DNA from: Euzebyella marina
Lineage (GTDB): Bacteria; Bacteroidota; Bacteroidia; Flavobacteriales; Flavobacteriaceae
Direction: 5' to 3'
DNA: 64,000 nucleotides
Assembly (NCBI RefSeq): GCF_014855515.1
Contig: NZ_JACYFK010000001.1
Coordinates: 186,001 to 250,000, forward strand
A program made the position numbers and the translations under genes. Positions 37,601-47,200 of this stretch are shown here, piece after piece (within the stretch, counting starts at the first letter, position 1; each line of letters starts with the position of its first letter). A model generated the notes under the pieces. The model saw nothing but the letters and a program-made list of their open reading frames with translations. It was not told where the DNA came from and made no database searches.

Positions 37601-38564
37601 CGGAACCGGTATCGGTCTGGCCTTGGCACAATCGCTTACCGAAATGCACGGCGGTAGCTTGAGCCTAGACACCTCCGATGGTTCTTTGAACAGCTTTGTG
37701 CTAAAACTGCCCATCAACCAAGAGAAAGAGTTCATGCTCAGGCCTAAAGCTGTTGAACAAGAAGATATAGAAGAACCTATCGCTGACCAACCGGCAACAC
37801 AAAGCAATGAAAATACGGTATTATTGGTCGAAGACAGTATTGAACTTCTCGATTTTGTGGCCAAAGAACTTCGGGAAGACTATTATGTTTTAAAGGCTAC
37901 GGATGGTGAAAAAGCATTAAAACTTCTTCATGAAGAAAACATTCAACTAATTATTAGCGATGTGATGATGCCGGGCATGAATGGATTTACCTTATGTAAA
38001 AAGATAAAGACCAATCTTGAAACAAGCCATATTCCGGTCATTCTTCTTACCTCTAAAAGTGCCATGTCCGCAAAAATGGAAGGACTTGAATCCGGTGCGG
38101 ACGCCTATATAGAAAAGCCATTTTCAGTCAAGCACTTAAAAGTACATATAGCCAATCTTATAGAGAACAGAAGGCACGTAATGGAGCATTACGCAAGTTC
38201 GCCTTTAGCTCATATTAGAAGCATTGCCAGCACTAAGACCGATGATACCTTTATCAAGAAACTAGATGAAGTGATCATTCAGAATATGGCCGATCCTGAC
38301 TTAAATGTTGAAACTTTGGCGGAAATCATGCATATGAGCCGCTCTACACTCTATCGAAAAATAAAAGATATATCAAACCTAAGCCCCAACGAACTCATAA
38401 ATATTGCTCGCTTAAAAAAGTCGGCAGAACTATTAAAAACAGGCAATTATAGGGTATTTGAGGTAGCTGAGATAGTAGGTTATAATTCTGCAACGAGCTT
38501 CGGGCGTAATTTCCAGAAACAGTTTGAGATGAGCCCTACCGAATACATGAATAAAAAAGATTGA
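34608..38564 (+). CDS. Hybrid two-component system regulator (HTCS)
   Basis: The protein has 1318 residues from ATG 34608 (34614 possible), which opens signal peptide MRMKTLLPLLLLHASILCGQ. The periplasmic sensor comprises two propellers of Reg_prop repeats (recurring NLWIGTEDGGLNKYNP-like units, to about 690) and a Y_Y_Y domain (about 690-770). A membrane helix (about 773-795), a HisKA domain with H828 in SHEIRTPLTL, an ATPase domain (GTGIGLALAQSLTEMHGG), a receiver domain with D1118 in ISDVMMPG, and a C-terminal AraC-type DNA-binding domain (about 1215-1318) follow. Such regulators bind an oligosaccharide in the periplasm and switch on the adjacent PUL. It is divergent from GH2. Confidence 0.97.
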   Translation: MRMKTLLPLLLLHASILCGQEFYFEHYKVEDGLSHNTVLSSIQDEKGFLWFGTKSGLNRFDGYNFRLFQKNEDDPKSLRSNYVESLFELNGTIWVGTDNGLLSYNEKLENFDFVEGTENNQIIDMSGDSDGNLWYIAESSLIKYDPNKKESTKFEASENFYASDVINTKDGLWACSTNTLYKYDKITNKFTRHALDVEASPSSPFGINELFSLDDRTILLGTQNHGVLAFDIISERLQEIGFLTSGKQYVRDFALRSNDELWVATESGLHIFNLITKKYSNLKKNYDDPYALSDNAVYSLTVDKEGGVWAGTYFGGINYQSKQYSPFKKYFPKSAQNSLNGNAIREITADKYGNLWIGTEDGGLNKYNPKKDSFTNFTSIEKQKDGILAHYNVHGLLPIDNKLWIGMFDNGIDIMDINTNKIIKHYGTDMAHGLRSNFVFAINQTRSGEIFFLSTFGVQTFNPTTEKFELFEGFPDNLHYTSFLEDKSGILWAGTTFDGLYSYNPATGEKEAYRYNSSTQNSISNNHINSIFQDSRNNIWVNTENGLNLFLEETKAFKRYGLKDGFPTNVFYATLEDDSGNLWMSTSNGLVEFNAITGNKKIYSKADGLQSDQFNYMAAHKADDGTMYFGSVNGMVSFNPKNFKKNNYSAPTYITALQIDNQDVFVNQEDSPIEESITSLKKLTLKPSQSSFSLEFAALSFNAPENTEYWYKMDGLNNDWVHLQKDHKVYFTELAPGNYNFFVKSMNSSGVWGMETSGLQIKVLPPFYKSNLAYLLYTLLTLLLIFLSFRTYHQRIKFKNDRKIRQLNSRKEKEIYEAKIEFFTNISHEIRTPLTLIKSPLEKALRRSHEIPGVKENLAIVKRNTNRLLDLVNQLLDFRKTEIERVDLTFVRTNITKLIQSTYERFSEAIRDKEVDFRLNSEDEDIYASVDSEALKKILSNLYGNAIKYADSKVLVDLKRNESTIELTIKNDGDLIPGHLKEKIFEPFYRVSGSENQTGTGIGLALAQSLTEMHGGSLSLDTSDGSLNSFVLKLPINQEKEFMLRPKAVEQEDIEEPIADQPATQSNENTVLLVEDSIELLDFVAKELREDYYVLKATDGEKALKLLHEENIQLIISDVMMPGMNGFTLCKKIKTNLETSHIPVILLTSKSAMSAKMEGLESGADAYIEKPFSVKHLKVHIANLIENRRHVMEHYASSPLAHIRSIASTKTDDTFIKKLDEVIIQNMADPDLNVETLAEIMHMSRSTLYRKIKDISNLSPNELINIARLKKSAELLKTGNYRVFEVAEIVGYNSATSFGRNFQKQFEMSPTEYMNKKD

Positions 38565-38590
38565 TACGATTTTAGATTTCGAAGTATACA

Positions 38591-38668
38591 TTATTCTTCA
38601 GCTTTGATACGTTGCCTACCATCTAATGCTTCTTGCGTTTCGTCGAAAAAATGACAATAAGAGTTCAT
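38591..38668 (-). CDS. Possible 25-residue small protein
   Basis: An ATG-started frame encodes MNSYCHFF, then DETQEALDGRQRIKAEE, and stops at 38591. The composition (charged, helix-prone, no low-complexity run) looks more protein-like than random intergenic DNA. There is no homology I can name and no clear ribosome-binding site. It lies between the HTCS and the next gene on the opposite strand and could be the end of a decayed gene. Confidence 0.25.
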   Translation of the reverse strand: MNSYCHFFDETQEALDGRQRIKAEE

Positions 38669-38756
38669 GTTCTACCGTTCTTGTAGGTACCAAAATAATT
38701 ACTGTTTAATTATTGTGCGTTAGGCTCCCCGCCGCAACAATCTAAAATTTAAGAGC

Positions 38757-39062
38757 ATGGCTTCTACAAGATCAGATTTTGGCAACAAGGCCAACCCGTT
38801 TCATTATCAAGACAGTACGTTAAAAAACATGGCGTCTAAACTTTATAAGCTCAAGGCGAAATTTGAAAGAAAATACTATAAGCTTTCTGGCTGTCGAAAA
38901 TATGATATGGCCCGTGATTTCAACATTGAACTAAGCGCTACTTTATATCAAGTGAATCAGATGCTGAATTTCAATGAAGCTAACAACGTGTCTTTTAATT
39001 ACCAGAAAATTGACACTAAAATCAATAGTTTAGAACAGGAGCTCTCAAGCCTCATTTCATAA
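38757..39062 (+). CDS. Conserved-looking 101-residue cytoplasmic protein, function unknown
   Basis: The product starts MASTRSDFGNKANPFHYQD, has no signal peptide or membrane segment, and is predicted largely helical. A basic patch (KLYKLKAKFERKYYKLSG) and a C-terminal coiled-coil-like stretch (IDTKINSLEQELSSL) are visible. I do not recognise the family. It is followed after 55 bases by the SanA-like gene. Confidence 0.65.
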   Translation: MASTRSDFGNKANPFHYQDSTLKNMASKLYKLKAKFERKYYKLSGCRKYDMARDFNIELSATLYQVNQMLNFNEANNVSFNYQKIDTKINSLEQELSSLIS

Positions 39063-39117
39063 ATTCGGTCTAAAGGAAACCTTTTTCCTTATCTTTATAC
39101 GACCTATACCAAACCAA

Positions 39118-39753
39118 ATGAAACGCAAGCACTTTAAGATTATTGGGCTATTTGTTGCTGCCCTCTTGTTACTTATCTTTTTGTGCAATACCATCATTAC
39201 AAATGCTGCTAGCGGCAAGACATTTTCCGAGCCGAACGAAATCTACAAGAACCGCGTAGGCTTGGTTCTGGGCACCTCGAAGAAATTAATTGGGGGGCTA
39301 CCGAACCCTTATTACACCCATAGAATTACGGCCACCGTAGAATTGTACAAAGCGGATAAAATCGATTTTGTACTTGTAAGCGGTGATAATGGCACTCGCT
39401 ATTATAACGAACCCAATACCATTAAAAAGGATCTGATCAAAGGAGGTATACCTGCCGATAAAATTTTTCTTGATTTTGCCGGTTTCCGCACTTTAGATTC
39501 TATGGTCAGGGCAAAAGAAATTTTCGGCCTCGACAGCGTTACCGTTATCTCTCAAGAATTTCATAACCAGAGGGCGATATACTTGGCCGAGAAAAAAGGT
39601 CTCAAAGCTATTGGTTTCAATGCGGAAACCGTAGCCGGTAAAGAAGGCCTTAAGGTTCAACTTCGGGAATATTTGGCACGTGTAAAGGTATTTGTTGATC
39701 TTGTTTTTAATACGCAGCCCAAATTCTATGGTGACCGTATTGAAATAAAATAA
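39118..39753 (+). CDS. SanA/YdcF-like envelope protein (DUF218)
   Basis: The 211-residue protein has one N-terminal membrane anchor (about 5-27) and a DUF218 domain. It has the SanA-type pattern: VGLVLGTSKKLIGG, YYTHRITATVELYKA, VLVSGDNGTRYYNEP, FLDFAGFRTLDSMVRAKEIF and VTVISQEFHNQRAIYLA. SanA relatives affect envelope permeability and vancomycin resistance in enterobacteria; their enzymatic role is unsettled. The transporter gene follows 18 bases downstream. Confidence 0.93.
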   Translation: MKRKHFKIIGLFVAALLLLIFLCNTIITNAASGKTFSEPNEIYKNRVGLVLGTSKKLIGGLPNPYYTHRITATVELYKADKIDFVLVSGDNGTRYYNEPNTIKKDLIKGGIPADKIFLDFAGFRTLDSMVRAKEIFGLDSVTVISQEFHNQRAIYLAEKKGLKAIGFNAETVAGKEGLKVQLREYLARVKVFVDLVFNTQPKFYGDRIEIK

Positions 39754-39771
39754 CCTTCATCATAGTTGAAA

Positions 39772-41058
39772 ATGCCTTATTTTAGGATATTGAAACAACC
39801 TTTCATGTCCACATTCAAAACGCTAGTAAGAAATCTTGGTCCCGGTCTTTTATTTGCCAGTATGGCAATCGGAACCTCTCATTTAGTACTATCTACTAAG
39901 GCCGGTGCGCAGTATGGATGGGTGATGATTATACCTATCATTTTAGCCAACCTTTTTAAATACCCTTTTTTTGAATTCGGGGTTCGGTATACCAACGTCA
40001 CCGAAAAAACACTAATCGAAGGGTACCTCAACCGTGGAAAAGGGTATTTATGGTTTTATGCCATCATAACCCTAATTTCTACTTTCACCATCTTAGCAGC
40101 GCTCTATACGGTTACAGCAGGCCTTTTCATCAATCTTTTTAAAGTTTCCGATGTCTCAATATCGACGGTAGCTCTGGGCCTATTTGTATTTATCAGTTTG
40201 GTTTTGATAATTGGTCGATATAAGTTCATGGAAACCTCGCTGAAATTCGTTGTTTCTATTCTTTTCATTGCCCTATTGGTTACAACCTTCATGGTTTTGA
40301 TAAAAGGCAACGTTTCAGATACAAGCAATTTTGCTCCTCCTCCCCTATTTAATGATGCGGGAATTTTATTCTTGATAAGTCTTATGGGTTGGATGCCCAC
40401 AACCGTTGAAGCATCAAGTTGGGTCAGTTTATGGAGTATTGAAAAATGGAAGGGCGAAGGGGAAAAACCCACTTTGAGCGAGTCATTACGGGAGTTTAAC
40501 ATGGGGTATTTAATGACTGCCATTCTTGCTGTTTTCTTCTTGATCATTGGTTGGGCAACGCTTTACGGCACCCAAACCGAATTAAGTGGTAATGCCGTAA
40601 CCTTTGCTGATCAAGTTGTTCAACTCTTCACCGTGCATATCGGTTCGTGGGCTTACATTTTTATAGCCATATCTGCCTTTGCCACTATGTTCAGTACCTG
40701 TATGACGGCCCATGATGCTATCGCCCGTGTAAGCATTGATGTATTGAAACTGCTTTTTCCCAAAAGCCTTTTCCCATCAAAAAAATACTTCTTTGCCATG
40801 GGCATTCTAACCTTGGCCCTCATAAACTATATGGTCGTTTCTTTTTTCAGTGCCAATATGGGCCAATTGGTAGCTTTGGCAACATTTGTGTCTTTCGTCG
40901 TAGCACCTATTATTGGTTACATGAACCTTAAAAATGTGATGAGCGAAGAAATACCGGCGAGGGCACAACCTAGAATTTGGCTGCAAACATTAACCTACGC
41001 CGGAATTATATTTTTATCGCTGTTTTCACTTTACTACTTCTGGATAATGGTGTTCTGA
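39772..41058 (+). CDS. Divergent Nramp-fold membrane transporter
   Basis: The protein has about 428 residues (start at ATG 39772; TTG 39766 or ATG 39805 also possible) and about 11 hydrophobic helices. Its overall match is to the Nramp family (GPGLLFASMAIGTSHLVLST, KAGAQYGWVMIIP). The helix-1 metal motif DPGN is replaced by GTSH, and helix 6 has MPTT where classical members have MPH; only the Met remains. The usual Asp and Asn ligands for manganese or iron are therefore missing, so the cargo may not be a transition metal. It is probably co-transcribed with the SanA-like gene. Confidence 0.9.
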   Translation: MPYFRILKQPFMSTFKTLVRNLGPGLLFASMAIGTSHLVLSTKAGAQYGWVMIIPIILANLFKYPFFEFGVRYTNVTEKTLIEGYLNRGKGYLWFYAIITLISTFTILAALYTVTAGLFINLFKVSDVSISTVALGLFVFISLVLIIGRYKFMETSLKFVVSILFIALLVTTFMVLIKGNVSDTSNFAPPPLFNDAGILFLISLMGWMPTTVEASSWVSLWSIEKWKGEGEKPTLSESLREFNMGYLMTAILAVFFLIIGWATLYGTQTELSGNAVTFADQVVQLFTVHIGSWAYIFIAISAFATMFSTCMTAHDAIARVSIDVLKLLFPKSLFPSKKYFFAMGILTLALINYMVVSFFSANMGQLVALATFVSFVVAPIIGYMNLKNVMSEEIPARAQPRIWLQTLTYAGIIFLSLFSLYYFWIMVF

Positions 41059-41154
41059 CGTAAAGTAATCCTAGGTTAAACAATCTTAACATTCTCAGGT
41101 TGCGATTGGCTGTACTTTTTGTAAGCTTTGTAGAATTACTTGTAAAACAACTTA

Positions 41155-41346
41155 ATGAAGTTCATCCACATAAAAAGAAATACAGTCGCAGAAAAGAGAT
41201 TTACCGAGAAGATGGGCATGCTCTACACGAATGTCACCTACGTAAAAAAGGCCTTTTTAGGTATTCCACTAAAGACCTTGCATATCTATCGAAAAACTTA
41301 TTACGGTAAAGTAAAATCTTGCGAAGACTGTCGAATAGCCCATTAA
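41155..41346 (+). CDS. Small basic protein with C-terminal CxxC, function unknown
   Basis: The 63-residue product starts MKFIHIKRNTVAEKRFTEK and ends in CEDCRIAH. It is rich in Lys, Arg and Tyr. The even composition and CxxC tail suggest a real gene, possibly binding a metal or nucleic acid. Its stop lies one base from the stop of the convergent OmpA-family gene. An overlapping 69-codon frame at 41100 looks random. Confidence 0.5.
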   Translation: MKFIHIKRNTVAEKRFTEKMGMLYTNVTYVKKAFLGIPLKTLHIYRKTYYGKVKSCEDCRIAH

Positions 41347-41347
41347 C

Positions 41348-43285
41348 CTACTTTACTAGGTCGGCATAGTTTTCCACTACAAAAAGCGTTCGCAAGTTCT
41401 GCTTGTGTAAGAAATCGAGGCAATAAACACCATCTTTACAGTTGTTTAATATATACTCTTCCCCAAAGCCTTTGGCACTTTTTATGTTAGAGTTTGACAA
41501 ACCGTTCTGCAGCAGATAGTCTTTAATAGCATTCGACCTAGCCTGAGATATTTTTTGGTTGGATGATTTACCACCTCTACTATCAGTATGTGTCTCTATT
41601 GAAATAATCATTTCAGGAAACATGGCCACTTTTTTGACAACATCATCTAGAACAAAAGTAATATCGGGAGTTAAAGTGCTCTTTCCGCTGGCAAAATAGA
41701 AATCGTTTACATCGAGTACTTTTTTACCCTCACGGTCCTTTAAAACATCGTTCATTGACTCTAGCCGAACCTGTAGAGGAGCCTTTTGCATCTCTTCTAA
41801 AGTCTTCGGGTCATAAGTCTCCTCAAAGGAAGCAAAACTATTCTTGGCAATATGAATACTCGCTACATCAGTATACGGTATCTCAATATGATAATTGCCA
41901 AAATTATCGGTCGTTACCTGTTTTAGCACTTCATTGTTGGCACCCTTGATGGTTACATTTACATCAGCAATCGCTTCATCGTAGGGCGGCTGCATCACTT
42001 TGCCCCTAAAAATCAATGTTTTTAGCCCAGGTTTGGCATTTACCTTAAAGCCATATATGTCATCGTCACCTTTACCTCCTGAACGGTTTGAAGAAAAATA
42101 CCCGATAAAACCATCAGTTTGGTCTTCTTTAATGATAAAACCAAATTCGTCATATTTGGTATTGATTCCGGTTCCTAAATTGACAGGAATGCTAAAGCTT
42201 TGGTCAGAAAGAATGTTGCTTCTGTAAATGTCCATTCCACCGACTCCATAGAAAACATCCGAAGAAAAATACAAGCTGTTATCAAAGACAAATGGTGCTA
42301 TTTCGTTACCAGGGGTATTGATTCTCGGGCCCAGATTAATGGGTTGAGACATAACCTGTCCGTTATTAGTTACCACATAATAAATATCGGTACCACCATA
42401 ACTATCATCAAAATTGGCAGAAAAATAAAGACGCTCAGCCTTTTCATCATAATACGGATAGTAAAAAGATGTACTCAAATCTTTTAGGAGAAACCTAAAA
42501 AAGCCGTTATCATAGGCCATACCAATGGATAAGGCATTCTTGCCCTTTTCATCAAAGGCCAAGTTCTTACCTTCGGTATTCGAAAGAACGTAATAGATAC
42601 TGCCATTTCTTGCCGAATAGTAGGGGGTCGACTTATGGTACGGTGAATCGGGTATACCACCAAAAACCTGTACATTTTTAAGGTTACCGCTATTATCTCT
42701 ATCGGCCACATAAATATCTAGGTAAGACTCACCCGACGGACCATAAACTTTCTTTGATTTTGATTTTCGACTACTGCTAAATAACAGTTTGTCGTTATAA
42801 AAACTTGGTGAAAAATCGGCCTGTGCCGTATTGGCGCCAATATTAAAAATAAAAAAACCTGATGCGGGATCACTACTGCTTTCCAACATACGATAATTGA
42901 AATCTGCATTTTCAGAGAGTTCGCCCGCCAACTTTTCATTTGACTTTAAAAAAGCCTTCACGCGTTCCTTTTCAGATGTTTTGGCCAAACTTTGAAGCAT
43001 CTTGTTAAATTGATGGTCAGACATGATAGAATCATTCTTGTTCACATCTAAATAGAGCTTCGTAGCTTTATCATATTGTCTTGTTCTGAAATAGGAATCA
43101 GCCAGATTTAATAATTGGTGATTGGTCATGATTTTACCATCTGCCATTTGCTTATGATATTCCCTAATGGCATCTTCATAGGCATAGCTATAAAAGTAGC
43201 GATCCCCCTTCGAGGTAAATTCTTGGGCCAAAACAGTAGTAACCCCAAGTACAAAAATGGATATGAAAAGTTTAAGTTTCATCAT
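41348..43285 (-). CDS. PorE-like OmpA-family protein (TPR, PD40 propeller, regulatory-like domain, OmpA)
   Basis: The 645-residue protein has a signal peptide (to TTVLAQ), TPR-like helices (about 22-125), a PD40/WD40-like propeller (about 140-410, with repeats ending YVADRD, GGTDIYYV, GGMDIYRS and DDDIYGF), a carboxypeptidase-regulatory-like domain (about 420-500) and a C-terminal OmpA peptidoglycan-binding domain (about 530-640, YFASGKSTL, ETHTDSRG). This order equals that of PorE of the type IX secretion system, but many flavobacterial paralogues accompany individual adhesins. It follows PorP/SprF by six bases and probably anchors that machinery to peptidoglycan. Confidence 0.93.
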   Translation of the reverse strand: MMKLKLFISIFVLGVTTVLAQEFTSKGDRYFYSYAYEDAIREYHKQMADGKIMTNHQLLNLADSYFRTRQYDKATKLYLDVNKNDSIMSDHQFNKMLQSLAKTSEKERVKAFLKSNEKLAGELSENADFNYRMLESSSDPASGFFIFNIGANTAQADFSPSFYNDKLLFSSSRKSKSKKVYGPSGESYLDIYVADRDNSGNLKNVQVFGGIPDSPYHKSTPYYSARNGSIYYVLSNTEGKNLAFDEKGKNALSIGMAYDNGFFRFLLKDLSTSFYYPYYDEKAERLYFSANFDDSYGGTDIYYVVTNNGQVMSQPINLGPRINTPGNEIAPFVFDNSLYFSSDVFYGVGGMDIYRSNILSDQSFSIPVNLGTGINTKYDEFGFIIKEDQTDGFIGYFSSNRSGGKGDDDIYGFKVNAKPGLKTLIFRGKVMQPPYDEAIADVNVTIKGANNEVLKQVTTDNFGNYHIEIPYTDVASIHIAKNSFASFEETYDPKTLEEMQKAPLQVRLESMNDVLKDREGKKVLDVNDFYFASGKSTLTPDITFVLDDVVKKVAMFPEMIISIETHTDSRGGKSSNQKISQARSNAIKDYLLQNGLSNSNIKSAKGFGEEYILNNCKDGVYCLDFLHKQNLRTLFVVENYADLVK

Positions 43286-43291
43286 AATCGA

Positions 43292-44284
43292 TTAGAAAAA
43301 TCTTGGCGTATCTATTTGCTTCGGTTTTCCTTTCAGGTTTTTATCGTTGGTATTGGTACCATCACTCTTTCCTAGATAGAACTTCAGTATCACTTCGTGA
43401 GAACCACTACTAAATTCTCCTAGAGGCTGGGTATTGTAATCATAGGCATAACCAATATAAGTGCCGCTGGTAATTTGAAACCCTGCCAATGCACTCACCG
43501 AATTACCGAAACGATAAGATGCCCCAAGCGTAAATCTATCATTGAACAAAAAGTTGGTAGACAGATTCGTATTCAACGGCGCCCCATTGATATAGTTCAA
43601 CAAGAAAGCCGGTTTAAACTTGAGGGTTTCCGATAAATCGAAAACGTAACCCCCAATAAAATTGAACTGAATTTTATCTTCTATGATGGTCGCTACATCA
43701 TCGTTATAAATACCATCGGTAAGAAAATTAGGAATAGAAACCCCTAAATACCAAATCTCATCTTCATATAGAAAAAGACCTGCCCCTACCGTTGGGTAGA
43801 ATTTTTTAATAGTTTCCCTGTCCAAAATAGGTTCCCCCGGGTTTTCAAAAGTACCTTTCGAAAAATCAACATTCAAAAACGATCCCCCAACATCCATACC
43901 AAAAGAAAGCTTTGCCTTTTCTGAAACATTGAATTGGTATGAATATGCCAACTCAACATACGTTTGTGTAGAAGGCCCCATTTCATCATTAATGATATTG
44001 AGCCCAACCCCCATTTTTTCATTGGCCAAGGGTATATTGGTGCCCAAACGAATAGTTCTTGGAGACCCCGGAACATCAACCCATTGGGCTCTGTACAAAC
44101 CAGCAATTTCAGGATCTTGAACGGTACCGACATAGGCTGGGTTAAAGCTGCCTATATTGTACATATACTGGGTGTAATGGGGTTCTTTTTGTGCCTGTAG
44201 GCCTAAGGTGCAAAACAATAAACCAAAGAATACAATTACAGGTGTATAAGCCAACTTGAATTTTCTATATACCATTATCAGCAT
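43292..44284 (-). CDS. PorP/SprF family type IX secretion outer membrane protein
   Basis: The 330-residue protein has a signal peptide ending LGLQAQ and the family opening KEPHYTQYMYNIGSFNPAYVGT, followed by a beta-barrel with the YAYDYNTQPLGEFSSGSHEV C-terminal motif. Its start overlaps the stop of the upstream adhesin gene by one base (TAATG), a sign of tight coupling. SprF-like proteins are known to be needed for secretion of the type B sorting-domain protein encoded beside them, so this is most likely the dedicated partner of the 1228-residue protein. Confidence 0.95.
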   Translation of the reverse strand: MLIMVYRKFKLAYTPVIVFFGLLFCTLGLQAQKEPHYTQYMYNIGSFNPAYVGTVQDPEIAGLYRAQWVDVPGSPRTIRLGTNIPLANEKMGVGLNIINDEMGPSTQTYVELAYSYQFNVSEKAKLSFGMDVGGSFLNVDFSKGTFENPGEPILDRETIKKFYPTVGAGLFLYEDEIWYLGVSIPNFLTDGIYNDDVATIIEDKIQFNFIGGYVFDLSETLKFKPAFLLNYINGAPLNTNLSTNFLFNDRFTLGASYRFGNSVSALAGFQITSGTYIGYAYDYNTQPLGEFSSGSHEVILKFYLGKSDGTNTNDKNLKGKPKQIDTPRFF

Positions 44285-47200
44285 TATCTTATTAGCTGGA
44301 TCCAGCCTTTTTTAGTGGTGTTAGTTTCAACCCCTTCAACCTCTTCCTGCAAGGCAACATTCAAGACATAAAAATAGGTGCCGTCAGGAACCTCTTTTCC
44401 TTCGCGACTGCCATCCCAAATAATATCACCGCTCATATCGGCCCCTTCGAAGACCACACTACCGTATCTATTAAAAATTTTAATGTCGTAAAGAATATCG
44501 ATCTCTCTCTGCGTACCATTTTCATTCACCAAGGTGCGATTAATTTTTAAATCATCATTGACACCGTCGTTATTTGGGGAAAATTGATTAAAAATAATTC
44601 CAAAATCGGCTTGGGTGCGTTCCGAAACATTCACGGTCACCTCATCAACGTTGTTATCATATTTACCTTCACTATCTAAAGGTGAAGACCTCACTATCTC
44701 AGCTCTATTAGTAAATGTTCCAACCGTAGGAACGGCCACCCTAATTTGCAATTCGGCTACCTCATTTCTTAAAAGTTCAGGAATTACCCAAAGGCCAGTC
44801 TGTAAATTAAATGTTCCTAAAAGCGCTTCGTGGGAGATATATTGAAACCCTTCGGAAATAGTATCAAGAACCTGAATATTAGAAACCGCGTTTTCCCTCG
44901 ACTTATTGGTGACGCGAAGGGTGAAAATCACCTCTTGCCCCACTAAAGGGTTTACTTCTGAAAGATTACGATTATTAGAAATGTTCAAAGTGTCATTAGA
45001 ATCTACTATTCTTGCCAACTTCTCCATTACCAAATCAATGCCTTCTGGCAAATCTACGTTCAAGGAAACCTCGGCTACGTTGTTGGCTTCATTATCGTCA
45101 TCAGGAAATGACTGCAACAGTTCTGCAACATTGGTATATGGTCCGCCCTCGATTACATCTACCGTAACCGTCAAGGTAGCAGTACCACTAGCAGGTATTT
45201 CAAAAATCGTCCACATACCATCAAGCTGGTTATAAGTGCCTATGGAGGTATTATGGTTTTTGTACGCAAAACCGGTCTCGAGCAAATCGCCTACTATAAC
45301 GTTCCGTGCTGTTCGTGCTGACAAGTTGTTAACCGAGACGGTGAACATAACCTCATCACCGACCACCGCATCGGGCTTATCCAACGTTTTGACAATCTCT
45401 AAATCAATGGGCGTAGGATCACAATTCTCATGATTGATATTAGGGCTACAGGCATCGAAAGGATCACTGCCAGCAACTTCTTCATCACCATCAGAAATAC
45501 CATCTTCATCGGTATCACAAAGACCTACTGAATTATCGGGCACACAAGGGTTGTTGTTTCCGGGGTCTAAATGGTCTAAAGTTCCGTCATTATCAGTGTC
45601 AAGGATATTTGAATCGAGGGCATCAATAATACCATCTCCATCGGTATCAATCGGGTTATTGGGGTCGTCACCTACTTCTTCCCCATCTAAAATTCCGTCA
45701 CCATCCGTATCGGGATTATTAGGGTCTGTTCCCAAAGAAGCTTCAATCCCCCCCAAAAGACCGTCATTATCATCATCGGTATCACAACTACTCACTGAGA
45801 TAATAACTTGAGCGGTCTGATTTTCGCAAGGAGCCTCGGCGCCTGTAGTCGTATATGAAAATATATAGTTACCATTAGGGAAACCTTGAAAATCAAGAAT
45901 ATTACTTGCATTAGGTGTAGCCGCTGACGGGCCATCAACAAAAGCCCATTCCCCATCACTTGGTATCTGAGTAAACAAATCATCTAAATCTAAAATTGTA
46001 TTGCCATATTGAGTGACATTACAAGAAGAAGCGTTTTGAGGACTTCCGGTGAACACTGGCGCAGAAACTACGGCTTCTACTGCTACTCTTTCTGTGGCGC
46101 AATTATTAGAAGAGGCTTCTACATAATAAGTAATAGACTGGTTTAAGTTAGGAGTCGTGAAATTTGCTCCACTACCAACAGAAGTACCTCCAGTTGGTTG
46201 TGTGTACCAGAGAATTGTCGCATTTGCACTGGCAGTAGCCGTCAAGGTCAACGTACCTGGGCCACATCTCTCAGCACCGGCGCTACTTTGTAATTGAGGA
46301 GAGGCGGTAACTGCCAAATTGATAGTTAGCAACGGGCTTGTACAATCGTTAGTAGCATCATAATAAAACCCGTAGTATGTTCCTGGCAATGGATTGGTTA
46401 TTCTGTTTTGAGGCACAAAACTTCCGGTTGGGTCGGCCGCATCGCTCGCCCATCTCAGAAAGGTTCCGTTCGGACCGTTGTTTGGAGCATAATCATTTAA
46501 TGTAATGTCATCATCGATTTCATCACAAAAAGTAGTAGGAACCGTATTGTTAAGCGTAGGTGCATCATCGCCGGCAACACAAGGATCACAATCATCAACC
46601 GAAATCGTTACTACGGAAGTATTCGGGCCACAAGGCCCTACTGTATTGGTAGTATATGTAAACTCATAATTTCCTGAGGGCTGTCCCCTAAAATCTAAAT
46701 TATTATTATTCGGAATAGTAATGTCTGGGCCTCCTGTCTGCGACCAGCTTCCTGCATCTTCGTCTTCGATAAGGTCATCCAAATCGATTCGCACAGGACC
46801 AAATTCATTGGTAGGATTGTTACATGCTGTAGCATTGGTTACAGTACCAGCTGAAGGCTGCTCGGTAAAAGTTACTTCAACCGCTGAGGATGGACTAGCA
46901 CAGGAATTGTCATTGGCCCAAAAAACAGCATAATACGTACCACTTTCGGTAGCAGCGGGGTTAGCAGGCAATAATTGTCCTGCGGTCGAGGGGTTGGCCT
47001 GCAGACTCCAACGAACAGAGGAACCGGCAGGTGCATTACCCTGAATAAATGTATTAAGATTGACCGAATTGTTTGGGGGGCTGCAAAATTCCTTCGGATT
47101 GTTGTTGATTGTCGGGGCTACATCGCCTGCAATACAATCGTTATCAGTAATCGTAACAGTTCTATCAGCCGCGGGCACTTGTGTAAACGAAAAAAGTGCC

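Noticed and set aside
41100-41309. 69-codon plus-strand frame overlapping the small CxxC protein
   Set aside because: It shares most of its DNA with the better frame at 41155-41346 and has a charge-biased, untypical sequence.
45480-45790. Repetitive GAT/GAC-rich stretch that looks like a DNA repeat array
   Set aside because: It is the coding sequence of the thrombospondin-type-3-like DTDGDG repeats within the surface protein, not an independent repeat or CRISPR.
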